64,000 bases of DNA from Apricaphanius iberus (lineage: Eukaryota; Chordata; Actinopteri; Cyprinodontiformes; Aphaniidae), in assembly GCA_028564705.1 (NCBI GenBank), contig JAPXFQ010000483.1, positions 1,798,001-1,862,000 of the forward strand. Reading direction: 5' to 3'. The first letter of the stretch is position 1; every line of letters starts with the position of its first letter. The translations under genes were made by a program, and so were the position numbers. Shown piece by piece: positions 21,789 to 33,046 of the stretch. The notes under the pieces were generated by a model. The model worked only from the letters and a program-made list of their open reading frames with translations. It was not told the DNA's origin and did no database searches.

Positions 21789-23070
21789 ATGAGTAAAAAA
21801 CAATCAACTGAGATAAAAAGCTTGAAAACGAATGGAAAGGATAAAAGCCTGGGAAATATATTGATGGAAAGAAGAAGAGGAATCCTGTTGGATGAAATGC
21901 CGAAAAAGAAAGAAGGAAAGACGAGGGCGGGTAGGCACGACTGTGTGGTGAATGAGAAGGAGTGGGGAGAGATGGAAGAGTATGAAAGTGAGGATAGCAT
22001 GGAGATGAGTTTTGTTCAGGATTCAGTGAAAGGGAAAAGAGGCAATAATTCAGATGAAGAAGAAGCAAGAAAACAGAGAAGGATTGAAGCAAATGAAAGT
22101 TCTAACGATGAAAAAGAAAATGAGTTTAAAATCATTCTGAGATTCAATGAGGGAGATGGAGTGAGCGCAGTGAGTCCAGTAAAATTAACTTCTATACTGA
22201 AAAATCAAGTGGGCAAATCTGCTAATAATTTGTAAAACTGAGGAGCAAAGAGAAAAAGCTTGTAAGATAAAAGAAGTAGGGAAACATAAAGCAATTAGTG
22301 TGAACAAAGTGGGAATGGGTGGACAAGGATCAAGAGGAATAATATGGGGAATTCCTGTGGATGTTACTATTGACGAAATAAAGACAAATTTGAAAGGAGC
22401 AAAAGTTAACAATGCTAAGAGATTTACAGAATTCAGGGATGGGAAAAAGAAAGAAAAAGAATCGGTACTAATTGAGTTCGAAGGAAGTATTCTTCCATAT
22501 AGGGTCTTTTTGGGATACATGTCATATACAGTAAAAGAATACATACCAAAACCAATTAGATGCTATAAATGTCAAAGATTTGGTCATACAGCAAACGTAT
22601 GCAAGGGGAAGAAAAGATGTCCAAGATGTGGAGAAGAGCATAGCTATGAAGAATGCAAAAATAAAATGAAACCGAAATGTTGTATTTGTGGGGGAGAACA
22701 CAGTGCAGCATATGCAGGATGTCAAGTCATGAGGAGAGAAATGGAGGTGCAACAAACCAAAGTTCAAAACAAAATCTCATATTCTGAAGCAGTGAAAAGG
22801 GTAGGGAAGGTGTCAGAGAAAATAAATGTGAATAGAGTACAAGAAGAACCACAAAGAGTGGAGAAAGAAGGAAAAATATGGATAGATGTTAAGAAACTGG
22901 TGACCTTCATTGCAGGAGTGATAAATGCTACAATGGAATCAAAATCAAAAACAGAAAGAATTCAAATTATAGTGAAAGCAGCAATAAATCATCTAGATAT
23001 TAATGAATTATCATGGGAGGAAATCAGGAACCGTTTAAGTGCTCAGTCAAGACAAGAAGGATTAGGATAA
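21789..23070 (+). pseudogene. LINE ORF1: gag-like nucleic-acid-binding protein, one frameshift
   Basis: The likely start is ATG 21789 (MSKKQSTEIKSLKTNG). The frame runs to a stop at 22235, but the protein continues in another frame that is already open from about 22222 (ICKTEEQREKACKIKEVGK...), so a single indel near 22,220 breaks it. The C-terminal half has three zinc knuckles: CYKCQRFGHTANVC, CPRCGEEHSYEEC and CCICGGEHSAAYAGC. Such ORF1 proteins coat LINE RNA. The stop TAA at 23068-23070 lies 3 nt before the ORF2 ATG, the tight spacing expected for coupled translation. Highly charged Lys/Glu-rich N-terminus. Confidence 0.85.
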
Positions 23071-23073
23071 TGA

Positions 23074-26000
23074 ATGGTAAAGATCCTACAATGGAACGCA
23101 AGGAGCCTGATCGCTAATGGACAAGAGTTTAAAAGATATATAGATAAATTAATAGATAAACCAGATATTATTTGTATTCAAGAAACATGGTTAAATAAAA
23201 AGGTAGATTTTAAATTGTCTCCATATACAATAATTAGACGCGATAGAGAAGAAGGAAAGGGTGGAGGATGTGCAACATTTATTAATAATAAAATTAATTA
23301 TAGAATAATTAAAATAGGAAAAGAAGAAGAATATATCGGAATAGAAATCTATATTAATAAGGAAAAAATATATATAGTTAATTATTATAATCCATGCAAA
23401 GTATTAGACATTAATAAACTTAAACTAATTATTGAGGATAAGTATAAAAATGTAATCATATGTGGAGACTTTAACTCACATAGTAAATTATGGGGAGGAA
23501 ATAAGGAAGATAAAAATGGGGAAATAATTGAAGAATTAATAGATGATAAGAATTTAGTATGTTTAAATGATGGGAGAGGAACAAGATTAAACATAAATAC
23601 AGGTAAAAGTTCTGCAATAGACTTAACATTGGCATCAAATGAATTAGCAGGGAAATGTAATTGGGATGTTAAAGAAAGTAATTTAGGGAGTGATCATTAT
23701 ATAATTTTCACAAAAGTTTTTGGGGATAAAGAAGAAAGGTTGGAAAAAAGAGAAGGGAGATGGATATTAAAAAAAGCAAATTGGATTAAATTTAGAGAAA
23801 TATGTGAAAAAGAATATGGCAGGATAAATATGAATGAAGATATAGAAATAGTGGAAAAAACATTTAGGGAGATGGTAACTGAAGCAGCAGAAGTAACTAT
23901 ACCTAAGAGTAAAGGAACCATGAAAAAGAAAAATGTTCCGTGGTGGAATGAAAAATGTGAAAAAATAATTAAGGAGAGAAATAAAAGTATGAAGATATTA
24001 AAAGAACACATAATTTTGAGAATCTAATAAAATATAAAAGGTTACAAGCAGAAGCAAGAAGGGTAGTTAAAGGAGCAAAAAGAGAAAACTGGAGGAAATT
24101 CTGTGATAAAATAGGAAGAACAACATTAATAAGTGAAATATGGGGAATGATAAGAAAGATGAAAGGAGATTATAAAGAGTACAGATATCCAATAATCAAT
24201 GTAGATGGAAAAAATGCTATTAAAAATGAAGATAAAGCAGAATTGTTAGAAAAAACCTTTATGGGGATAAATAGTAATGAAAATTTATCAGAAGAGAGAC
24301 AAAGAAGAAGAGAAGAAACTGGAAGAAAAAAAAATACTGTTGAAGGAGAGGAAGAGAAAAGATCAACAGCAATAGATGCACCATTTTCATTATTTGAATT
24401 AGAAAGGGTAATGAGAAAAAGTAAAATTTCAGCATCAGGTAAAGATAATATTAATTATGAAATGCTTAAAAAATTAGGAAATAAGATGAAAGATAAACTA
24501 TTGGAATTATATAATAAAGTATGGGATGAAGGAAAATTACCAAAAAATTGGAAAGAGGCATTAATAATACCAATACTAAAACCAGGAAAAAATCCAAGTA
24601 GACCAGAAAATTATAGGCCAATAGCATTAACATCACATATAGGAAAAATAATGGAGAGGTTGATTACAGAAAGGTTAAATTATTATTTAGAAAGTAAGAA
24701 AATGTTAACTAAGTATCAAAATGGCTTCAGAAAAGGTAGAGGAACAATGGATCCAATAGTGAGTCTAGAAAATGAAATTAGAAAAGCACAGAATAATAAA
24801 GAGAGTCTAATAGCAGTTTTTTTCGATATAGAGAAAGCCTATGATATGGTGTGGGAGGGATTAATGATTAAATTAAAAAGTTTAGGAATTGTAGGGAAAA
24901 CATTTAATTGGATAAAGGACTTTTTGTTTAACAGATTCATTCAAGTGAGAGTAGGGAATAAAATGTCAAAAAGTTATAAAGTTGATAATGGTACTCCTCA
25001 AGGGAGTGTAATTAGTCCAGTGTTATTTTTCTATTATGATTAATGATGTGTTCGATGACATAGGATTAGATATTGGTAAAGCTTTATTTGCAGATGATGG
25101 TATTATATGGAAAAGAGGAAGAAATATTAAATATGTACAGAAAAAAATACAAGAAGCAATAATAAAGGTAGAAAATTGGTCTTTTAACTGGGGATTTATA
25201 TTTTCAGTTGATAAATCCAAGAGTATGGTTTTTACAAATAAAAGGGATATTAAAATTGACCTTAAATTTTATGGTAAAACAATAGAACAAGTACATAGTT
25301 TTAAATATTTGGGAGTTGTATTTGATGAGAAATTAATCTGGAAGGAAAATATAAATAAAATAGAAGAAAAGTGTAAAAAAGTGATTAATATAATGAGATG
25401 TCTAAAAGGGAATGATTGGGGAGCTAGTTCTAAAGCATTAAAGAAAATATATATAGTAATGATTAGATCCATTATTGATTATGGTAGCATAGTATATAGC
25501 TCAGCAAGTAAAACACTAATAAAAAAGATAGAAATAATACAAAACCAGGCTCTAAGATTATGCTGTGGAGCAATAAAAACTACTCCAATAGTTTCATTAC
25601 AAGTTGAAATGGGAGAGATGCCTTTAAATTTAAGATTTAAATTAATTAAACTTAATTATTGGGCTAGTGTTCAAGGAAGTAAAGCAGATGAACATATGAT
25701 AAAAGAAGAGATGATAATAGCAGGAAATTATGGTAGTAGGAAATATGAGAGTGCGATCTGGAAATCATGTAAATTAGCAGAGGAATTAAAATTGAATAAT
25801 GAAATGATGATTAATAAATTCTTATATTCAGTTACACCTGTTTGGCTATTTCCAAAAGTAAATGTAGATTTTTACATTCAGAATGAAGTCAGTAAAAGAA
25901 AAGGTAAAGGAAATTGGGATTATATAGTGGAAAAACGACTAAATGAAACATATAGAACATTCATTCCGATATATACAGATGGGTCAAAGGAATTAAATAA

Positions 26001-26817
26001 AGATATAACAGGATTTTCTTTTTGGATTCCAAATTTAGGCATATGTAATAAAAGAAGAACACCTAATAGCCTATCAATCTATACAGTGGAGATGTTAGCC
26101 ATTTCGTTTAGTTTACAGTGGATAGAGCAAAATAGAATTAGGAAATGTATTATTTGTTCAGATTCAATGTCAGCTTTAGTATCAATCAATACAATGTCAT
26201 CGGATAAAAGATTGGATGTTTTATATGAAATATATGAATGTTTGTTTAGATTAAAAAAGGTTAATTCAGAGGTTAGGTTTATGTGGGTTCCAGCTCATAG
26301 AGGGATAGAGGGTAATGAAATAGCGGATTTCTATGCAAAACAAGCTACTAAAATGAACAATACGATGGAAATATCTTATAGTGTGGCAGAAATAAAAGAC
26401 AATATTAAGAATAAGATTATGGAAGAATGGCAAGGGAATTGGATAAGAGAGGAAAAAGGAAGACATTTATATAAGATTAAGAAAAAGGTAGGTAAATTGG
26501 AAAATATTCAAATGTGTAATAGGAATCAAATCATAATTTCAAGAATGAGAATGGGACATACGGGTTTAAACAGTACACTCTTTATAATAGGAAAACATAA
26601 TACAGGAATGTGTGATTGTGGAATGGATAGAGAAACAGTAGAACATGTAATATGTAAATGTGAAAAATATATAGGGAATAGGAAAATATTATCAAGGAAA
26701 TTAAAGATGAAAGATACTGAAACGTTGAATTTAAGTAATCTATTAATTGGAGGATTAGATGTTTATAAATTAATAATTGAATTTCTAAAAAATTGTAAAT
26801 TAATAAATATAATTTAA
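23074..26817 (+). pseudogene. LINE ORF2: APE endonuclease, reverse transcriptase, RNase H; two frameshifts
   Basis: Starts MVKILQWNARSLIANG. The APE endonuclease (23074-23760) keeps QETWLN, GDFNSHSKLWGG, AIDLTLAS and GSDHYI. RT (about 24440-25300) has NYRPIALTSHIGKIMERL, GFRKGRG, FFDIEKAYDMV, TPQGSVISPVLF and FADDG in place of YADD. RNase H (about 25965-26350) retains all acidic positions: YTDGSKE, YTVEMLA, CSDSMSAL and HRGIEGNEIAD. A CCHC-like C-terminal stretch (CDCGMDRETVEHVICKC) follows. Frame is lost near 24,010 and 25,030 (the second by one extra T in a T run). The two shifts compensate, so the first and third parts share a frame. RNase H places it in the I group, probably Nimb. Confidence 0.88.
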
Positions 26818-26861
26818 TTCGAATTTTTCTCCCTACTACGACTCACACTCCCACACAGAAG

Positions 26862-26920
26862 GTGGCGGAAATGCACCTAAAGTTGGTTGCCACCCGCCAA
26901 TAAACAAAAAGAAGAAGAAG
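26862..26920 (+). repeat. LINE 3' recognition stem and (GAA)n tail
   Basis: 'ggtggcggaaatgcac' is nearly complementary to 'ggttgccacccgcc' close downstream, followed by 'aataaacaaaaagaagaagaag'. This fits a short 3' hairpin plus microsatellite tail used for target-primed reverse transcription. Confidence 0.65.
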
Positions 26921-28346
26921 ATTTCTCTTCTGTCTCATTCGGGTTAGGGATCAGTTCGGACTTTTGCATGTGTTTGGCTCGCTTACCTTGCTCTAGGTCT
27001 TCGTTTCATCGTACCCAGCATGGATGTCCTCACGCTCGGGTCGTCGATCCGTCCGAGGAGCTTTACCTCCCCGGCCACACATCTGCCGGGACTTCTCCTC
27101 AGCCCTTGATCCGCCATGCTTCTTGCCGTGTACGGCTCCCCTCGCGCCAGCCGGATTCCGATCCATCTCCCCCGGCTTCGGCCTCTTCTCCTCAGAACTC
27201 CCAGCGGGAGTTCCCACGCCTCCCATCGGAGCTTCATCCTCCGACTCGAGCCGTCCCCTCAGGAATTTTTGGCCGCCACTTCAGCTCACCCGCCCCAGGC
27301 CGCTCCTCCTCCATCAATTCACAGCTCACGCCCGGGCATCCCCTCGCGCTCGCCGCTCCTCTGTTGACTCAATAAATTGCATTAAAAGCCTGAATGGTTA
27401 ATGTAAACATGCCATTCACATTACTCTGACCCGATCAAATTCATTTGGATCAAATTTTCTTCCCATCGAGTTTATTTATTCCGATAGTTTGTTCGTTAAC
27501 GGTGCATGTAAACTCCCATTCCAAATACAGGTCTTTCCTACAGAACTCTGTTAAGTCATGCGTTGACATCCGTCCTCTCAATTAAAGCGATTTAGTTCAT
27601 AATTCGATTACATGCATAAGAATGAAGGTTCGAGAATAAAAAAACATAAAATAATAAATAAAAACTGCGACATAAATAAATTAAATAACATCAGTCCTCC
27701 ACCTCAAATCGGCACAGCCATGGTTGTTTGCAGCAGAGAGCCGTTTCTTCTTCTATGCCGTTTTTCTGTGTTTTAGATAGTTCTGCACATGTCTACATGA
27801 TTCATGCTTTTCAGAAATGTAGCTCACTTAAACGCCTTTTTAATTCGATAGATGCGCAATCTACGATCGGTTTAAGGATATTTGCACATGTAAACAAGGC
27901 TAGTGACATACTTTCGGTTAATCCACACGTGCTGCAAAAACAAAAAAAACAAACAAAAAAAACTGTTCAAATTAACTTAAAATTATGTTTTACATCCAGG
28001 TTTAGGCATCTGTTATTAGGCAAGTAACTGTGTTCCTCTGTGACCTTGGTGTCGGGGCATAGAACTTGTGGGTTAAGATAGGTTGGGTAACTCGTCCTGC
28101 GGCAAGCACTTCGAAAGGGTGCGCAATTTCGTTAGAACACTGGCTACCTCTTTGTATACTTCTCCGGATTCCCTGGACTTTGCTCTCGGGTTAGCTAACT
28201 CTGCTGTCAGCAACATTCCCTAGATGCGGTCTTTCGTGTCTCCGTCAGTCCTCTGCCATCGGCGTGCCATGCATCCACGATCGGTTCGCCCTAGTCGAGC
28301 CCTGTTGTACAGGGATGTGGCTCCAGCGCAAATTCCTCTCTCCTTC
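26921..28346 (+). repeat. Left part of the host repeat between LINE and Gypsy insertions
   Basis: Bases 26940-27370 are GC- and pyrimidine-rich with no convincing gene and end near AATAAA. Bases 27400-27910 carry opposed 'atgtaaacatgcc' and 'gcacatgtaaac' words and could be a small DNA element. 28022-28346 is unassigned and continues directly into 35720 once the Gypsy element and its target duplication are removed. Confidence 0.4.
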
Positions 28347-29094
28347 TGTCACGGACCACAAGGAAGACCCAAAAATCAGCCACAACACAGGAGTGAGCAA
28401 TAACTCAGGAGGAGGTTTTATTAAACAATAGATTATAAATGTGCAAAAGACTCTGCAGGCTGGAACTCTGGCTCTGAAGAGAGAAGGTTATTGGTTAGAG
28501 AATCGGGGGGGAAGAATGTAGACGTTGATCTGCAGTTTTCACTAACCTGCGGCGGGGAGGATGACTGGGAATTCTCTGGGGCGGTGACGTCAGGAGCGGA
28601 GGCTGCTGCGGGGATTAGAAAGCTCACAAGAGCGACAGGAAAGGTGCACCACGTGCTTCTCCTCCTGAGTGGGGATACTTAAACAACAGCTTGAAATATC
28701 CACCTTGTCACTTGGGCTGATCAGAATCAAAAACCGGAAAACAGGCGCAGGTCATACACGGGCAGGCGGGAGATCAGTTTATCCAGGGGAGGCAGAGATC
28801 GGTGGTCAGGGTCTTAAGCTGGGTTCGGCGTTGGGAGGTCAGAAAGGCAATCGAGGTCAGACGAGGGCTAGGCAAAGGCAGAAACTCAGAGAACATGAAA
28901 CAGGTCGGTGGTGGAGATCAGTAACGAAAGGCTTGATATCTACTGGCGTGAGCGTTCGAAAATCTGGCAGGGAAGCAGAGGCAAGGGGCTGTTTAAATAG
29001 TGAGAGAGACAGGTGGAGTGGAGAAAGCAATCAGGCATGGCACAGGTGCATAAAATCAGACTGATAGGTGAGACCTGGCATGAGGAATGTTACA
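28347..29094 (-). repeat. 3' LTR of the chromovirus (element sense is minus)
   Basis: On the minus strand it starts TGTAACATTCC and ends CCGTGACA. A TATTTAA box lies about 30 nt before the 10-nt block 28968-28959 that matches the primer site (see finding). It is near-identical to 34970-35719. Confidence 0.95.
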
Positions 29095-29108
29095 GTACCC
29101 CCCCCTCA
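29095..29108 (-). promoter_or_regulatory. Polypurine tract
   Basis: The minus strand reads TTGAGGGGGGGGTAC immediately before the 3' LTR, as required for plus-strand priming. Confidence 0.85.
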
Positions 29109-32100
29109 AGGTCCGGCTCCCGACGGACCACCAGGTTGGTCAGGATGGGTACGATGGAAGTTCAGAATGAGGGACTTGTCCAGAATGTGTCGAGCGGGAA
29201 CCCAGGAACGCTCCTCAGGACCATACCCCTCCCAGTCCACCAGGTATTGCAGCCCCCGGCCCCATCTTCTGGACCGGAGAAGGCGTCGCACAGTGAACGC
29301 TGGGCCACCAGCTATGAACCGGGTGGGTGGCGGGGGTCTGGAGGGGGGACAGAACCGAGATACAGATACAGGTTTAACCTTAGATACATGAAAGGTTGGG
29401 TGGACCCTGAGATTCCTTGGGAGGTGAAGACGAACAGCAACAGGATTGACCACTTTGGAGATAGGAAATGGGCCAATGAAGCGGGGAGCCAACTTGCGAC
29501 AGTCTAAGCGAAGCGGAAGATCCTTCGTGGATAGCCACACCCTCTGCCCCTCCTGGTATGCAGGAGCAGGAGTTCGGCGACGGTTAGCAGCTCTGGTATA
29601 AACAACCGAAGAGGCAAGTAGGACCCTACGAGCCCTCCTCCAAACCCTTTGACACCTCTTGGCTGCTGCATGAGCAGAGGGGACTCTGGCTGCAACCTCC
29701 TGTAGGGAAAACACTGGAGGTTGGAAGCCATAAACAATGTGAAAAGGGGACAAACCTGTGGCACATGAAGGAAGAGAGTTGAGGGCATATTCAACCCAGG
29801 GAAGATTCTGAGACCAGCTTGTGGGATCCTGCTCACACAGCATGCGAAGCTTAGTCTCTACCTCCTGATTAATACGTTCCGTCTGCCCATCGGACTGAGG
29901 ATGAAATCCAGAGGAAAGGCTCAGTTGGATCCCTAGGAGGTTACAAAACTCTCTCCAGAATCGAGAGACAAACTGAGGACCACGGTCAGAGACTATGTCA
30001 ACAGGGATGCCATGAAGACGGAAAACTTCACGGGTTAAAATCTCCCCGAGTTGCTTGGATGTGGGCAATTTGACCAAGGGAACCAAGTGGGTCATCTTAG
30101 AAAAACGATCAACGACCGTGAGGAGAGTGGTGAAGTTATTAGAGGAGGGCAGACCTGTAATAAAGTCCATTGAGAGGTGAGACCAAGGACGATGAGGGAT
30201 TTGCAGTGGACGTAGTAATCCAGAGGGTGATCGACGGGAGGACTTAGCTTGGCAGCACACCCGGCATGAAGAAACAAGGTCCTTGACATCCTGGGACATG
30301 TTCTTCCACCAGAAGTTGTCCCGAGCCACTGACAAAGTCTTGTTTATCCCTGGGTGACAGTAGAGACGAGAACCATGGCAAAGAGTAAGTACCTCAGGCA
30401 CTAGGTGGTCTGGAACGTAGAGGCGATCCTTGGGGCACCCTTCAGGGACTGGATGTTGCCGGTGGGCTTCTTTAATTCTTTCCTCCAGCTCGAGTCGAGA
30501 CACTGCTAACCGTACAGGATGGGGCAGGATAAAGTCTGGCTCCTCCTGGACCTGATCCTCATGAATCCTAGAGAGGGCATCAGGCTTGGTGTTTTTCTCT
30601 CCAGGTCTGTAGGATAAGGAGAAGTTAAAGCGACTAAAAAACAAAGCCCACCTGGCCTGTCTGGGGTTTAATCGCTTGGCAGACCGGAGGTACTGCAGGT
30701 TTTTATGGTCGGTCCAAACAATGAAGGGCTCCTTGACTCCTTCTAACCAATGCCTCCATTCCTCCAGGGCTAACTTGACAGCCAGCAGCTCTCGATCCCC
30801 CACGTCGTAGTTTCGTTCTGAAGCTGATAGACTTCTGGAAAAGAAGGCACATGGATGAATAGCTCCCATAGGTGTCCTTTGGCTTAACACCGCTCCTACT
30901 CCTGTATTAGAGGCATCGACCTCTACTATGAACTGACGGGTAGCATCTGGGGAGTGGAGTACTGGTGCTGAAGTGAACAGTGATTTTAGCTTGGTGAAGG
31001 CTTGATCTGCTCGATCGTTCCAGCTAAACTTGTTCTTGGGTGACGTAAGGGAATGAAGGGGTGAAGCTACAGCACTGTAGTTCCGAATAAACCGGCGGTA
31101 GAAGTTTGCAAAGCCTAGAAACCGCTGAAGCTGTTTCCGACTCTGAGGGATAGGCCAATCCTTCACTGCGGCCACCTTGCAGGGGTCCATGGAAACGCGA
31201 TCAGGGGAGATGATGAAACCTAGGAATGAAGTGGTAGATTGGTGAAATTCGCACTTCTCTGCCTTAATAAACAGGTTGTTCTGTAGGAGACGGAGAATAA
31301 CAGCACGGACATGTTGCTGATGTGAGGCAAGATCCTTCGAGAATATTAGTATATCGTCAAGGTAGACAAACACAAACTGACCAATCATGTCCCGCAGCAC
31401 GTCATTAACTAGAGCCTGAAACACAGCTGGTGCATTGGTTAGGCCAAACGGCATGACCAGGTACTCATAGTGCCCTGTTGGGGTGTTAAAAGCTGTTTTC
31501 CACTCATCCCCCTCCCTGATACGAACCAGATGGTAGGCGTTTCTGAGGTCTAATTTAGTGAAAATCCTGGCTCCTTGAATGAGATCAAATGCCGTGTTCA
31601 TAAGGGGCAAAGGGTATCTGTATTTGACTGTGACTTCGTTGAGCCCCCTGTAATCAATACAGGGTCTAAGTGAGCCATCCTTCTTTCCCACGAAGAAGAA
31701 CCCAGCTCCGGCAGGGGACGAAGAAGGCCGGATGATGCCAGCACGTAAAGATTCCTCAATATACTTCTTCATGGCTTGATTCTCAGGTGCAGAGAGGGAA
31801 TACAGACGTCCTCTAGGGGGAAATGTACCAGGAAGAAGGTCGATGGCACAGTCATAGGGCCTATGGGGGGGAAGAGAGGAAGCACGGTGCTTGTTAAAAA
31901 CCTCCTTGAGGTCATGATACTCTGGTGGCACCTTGGACAGGTCAGGAAAAACTTCCTGAATCTCACCAGGGTTTTGACTAGGAACATGGGCCGACAGCAA
32001 ACACGTACTAAGACACCCCGGTGACCAGGTCTGCACCACACCCTTGTTCCAATCTAAGTGTGGGTTGTGTTTCTTGAGCCAAGAAGCTCCAAAAATCACG

Positions 32101-32492
32101 GGAAGGTCAGAGGACTTGATGATTAGAAAGGACACCGTCTCATGATGGTTACCCCCAATAATAACTCTCACTGGCATCGTCTCTAATGTTCTGCGTTGAA
32201 GAACGTGACCGTCTATGGCGATCACATCTTGAGCCCTAGGGGTAGGTTGTAATTTGATCCCCAGACCGTTGGCCAAATCACAATCCATAAACTCCGTGTC
32301 AGCTCCAGAATCCACAAGGACAGAAACTTTCTTTGATGTCCCATTAACCATCAACTGAGCCTCGATTAAACTGACTGGAGAGGACTTACGGAGTGAATTA
32401 TGGCTCAGTAGAAGCCTCTTTCTACCTACTGAGCCTGGCCTTTTAACGAGCACTGACAGATTTGATGATCCTCCCCTCCACAATAAAAGCAT
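29106..32492 (-). CDS. pol: Chromovirus pol: protease, RT, RNase H, integrase, chromodomain
   Basis: One open frame of 1128 codons. In order: aspartic protease ([13 protein letters not shown], about residue 55); reverse transcriptase with [11 protein letters not shown]; RNase H ([43 protein letters not shown]); integrase with an HHCC finger (HPGINKT...CRVCCQAK) and the D,D,E core ([32 protein letters not shown]); and a C-terminal chromodomain ([20 protein letters not shown]). It overlaps the gag frame by 67 nt at offset -1, suggesting a -1 frameshift from gag. The chromodomain marks a chromovirus, probably the vertebrate sushi-like group. All catalytic motifs look intact. Confidence 0.95.
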   Translation of the reverse strand: MLLLWRGGSSNLSVLVKRPGSVGRKRLLLSHNSLRKSSPVSLIEAQLMVNGTSKKVSVLVDSGADTEFMDCDLANGLGIKLQPTPRAQDVIAIDGHVLQRRTLETMPVRVIIGGNHHETVSFLIIKSSDLPVIFGASWLKKHNPHLDWNKGVVQTWSPGCLSTCLLSAHVPSQNPGEIQEVFPDLSKVPPEYHDLKEVFNKHRASSLPPHRPYDCAIDLLPGTFPPRGRLYSLSAPENQAMKKYIEESLRAGIIRPSSSPAGAGFFFVGKKDGSLRPCIDYRGLNEVTVKYRYPLPLMNTAFDLIQGARIFTKLDLRNAYHLVRIREGDEWKTAFNTPTGHYEYLVMPFGLTNAPAVFQALVNDVLRDMIGQFVFVYLDDILIFSKDLASHQQHVRAVILRLLQNNLFIKAEKCEFHQSTTSFLGFIISPDRVSMDPCKVAAVKDWPIPQSRKQLQRFLGFANFYRRFIRNYSAVASPLHSLTSPKNKFSWNDRADQAFTKLKSLFTSAPVLHSPDATRQFIVEVDASNTGVGAVLSQRTPMGAIHPCAFFSRSLSASERNYDVGDRELLAVKLALEEWRHWLEGVKEPFIVWTDHKNLQYLRSAKRLNPRQARWALFFSRFNFSLSYRPGEKNTKPDALSRIHEDQVQEEPDFILPHPVRLAVSRLELEERIKEAHRQHPVPEGCPKDRLYVPDHLVPEVLTLCHGSRLYCHPGINKTLSVARDNFWWKNMSQDVKDLVSSCRVCCQAKSSRRSPSGLLRPLQIPHRPWSHLSMDFITGLPSSNNFTTLLTVVDRFSKMTHLVPLVKLPTSKQLGEILTREVFRLHGIPVDIVSDRGPQFVSRFWREFCNLLGIQLSLSSGFHPQSDGQTERINQEVETKLRMLCEQDPTSWSQNLPWVEYALNSLPSCATGLSPFHIVYGFQPPVFSLQEVAARVPSAHAAAKRCQRVWRRARRVLLASSVVYTRAANRRRTPAPAYQEGQRVWLSTKDLPLRLDCRKLAPRFIGPFPISKVVNPVAVRLHLPRNLRVHPTFHVSKVKPVSVSRFCPPSRPPPPTRFIAGGPAFTVRRLLRSRRWGRGLQYLVDWEGYGPEERSWVPARHILDKSLILNFHRTHPDQPGGPSGAGP

Positions 32493-33041
32493 AACCCTTT
32501 GCGTAACCTTCGTTCCCGTTCTTGGGGTGCCAGTCTAGACCGGCCAATCTGCATAGGTTCTGTAGAATCAGCAATGGGTGGCTCAGTTCTAGCCGAAGGC
32601 AAGGAGGGACCAGGGGAGGACCTGATGGCAGGCTGTGGGCGTCGTACCTGGTATGAGCGACTCCTCTCCTGTCTGCGATCATGGAGCCTCAGATCAATAC
32701 GAGTGGCGAGTGACTCCAGTTCGACCAGGTCCACAGGGGCATCACGGGTGGCTAGCTCATCCTTTATTTCCTCGTTGAGGCCCTGGTAAAAAGCATCACA
32801 CAAAGCCTCATCATTCCAGTTACTTTCTGCAGAGAGGGAGTGAAAGTCAATAATATATTCAGTCACCCTCCCTCTGCCCTGTTTAACGGTCAGCAAACCT
32901 CGAGCAGCCTCCCGCTCAGGTAAAATGGGATTAAAAACCCTGATGAGCTCCTGAGAGAAGTTTCTGTACCTGTAGCAAATAGCAGCATCCCTCTGCCATT
33001 CAGCCGTTCCCCAGAGCTTAGCTTTACCAGACAGAAGGGAG
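32426..33041 (-). pseudogene. gag: Chromovirus gag, C-terminal part
   Basis: Minus-strand frame with SGKAKLWGTAEWQ, then LTVKQGRGRVTEYIIDFHSL and a nucleocapsid knuckle [14 protein letters not shown] (CX2CX4HX4C). It is the downstream half of a gag whose upstream half is at 34646-34953; joining across the inserted L2 and SINE restores the usual order. The -1 overlap with pol is at 32426-32492. Confidence 0.85.
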
Positions 33042-33046
33042 ATAAC

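Larger units (their letters stand above)
21685..26920 (+). mobile_element. Nearly complete I/Nimb-type LINE with RNase H
   Basis: A 5.24-kb element with ORF1 (gag-like, three CCHC knuckles), ORF2 (endonuclease, reverse transcriptase, RNase H) and a 3' end of a small stem-forming region plus (GAA)n. It is flanked by the 12-bp target duplication ATTTCTCTTCTG (21673-21684 and 26921-26932). The unsplit target is preserved in the paralogue at 38299-38310. Codon use is extremely A-rich compared with everything around it. Only three single-step frameshifts interrupt it, so it is young. Confidence 0.9.

Noticed and set aside
26887..27401. Overlapping + and - ORFs (up to 162 codons) in GC-rich DNA after the LINE
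   Set aside because: All frames are open because of base composition; peptides are low-complexity Pro/Ser/Arg without domain, and the stretch belongs to a repeat.
28669..29507. ORFs of 131 and 164 codons on the + strand near the left LTR
   Set aside because: They lie in the LTR and antisense to pol; duplicated exactly in the right LTR.
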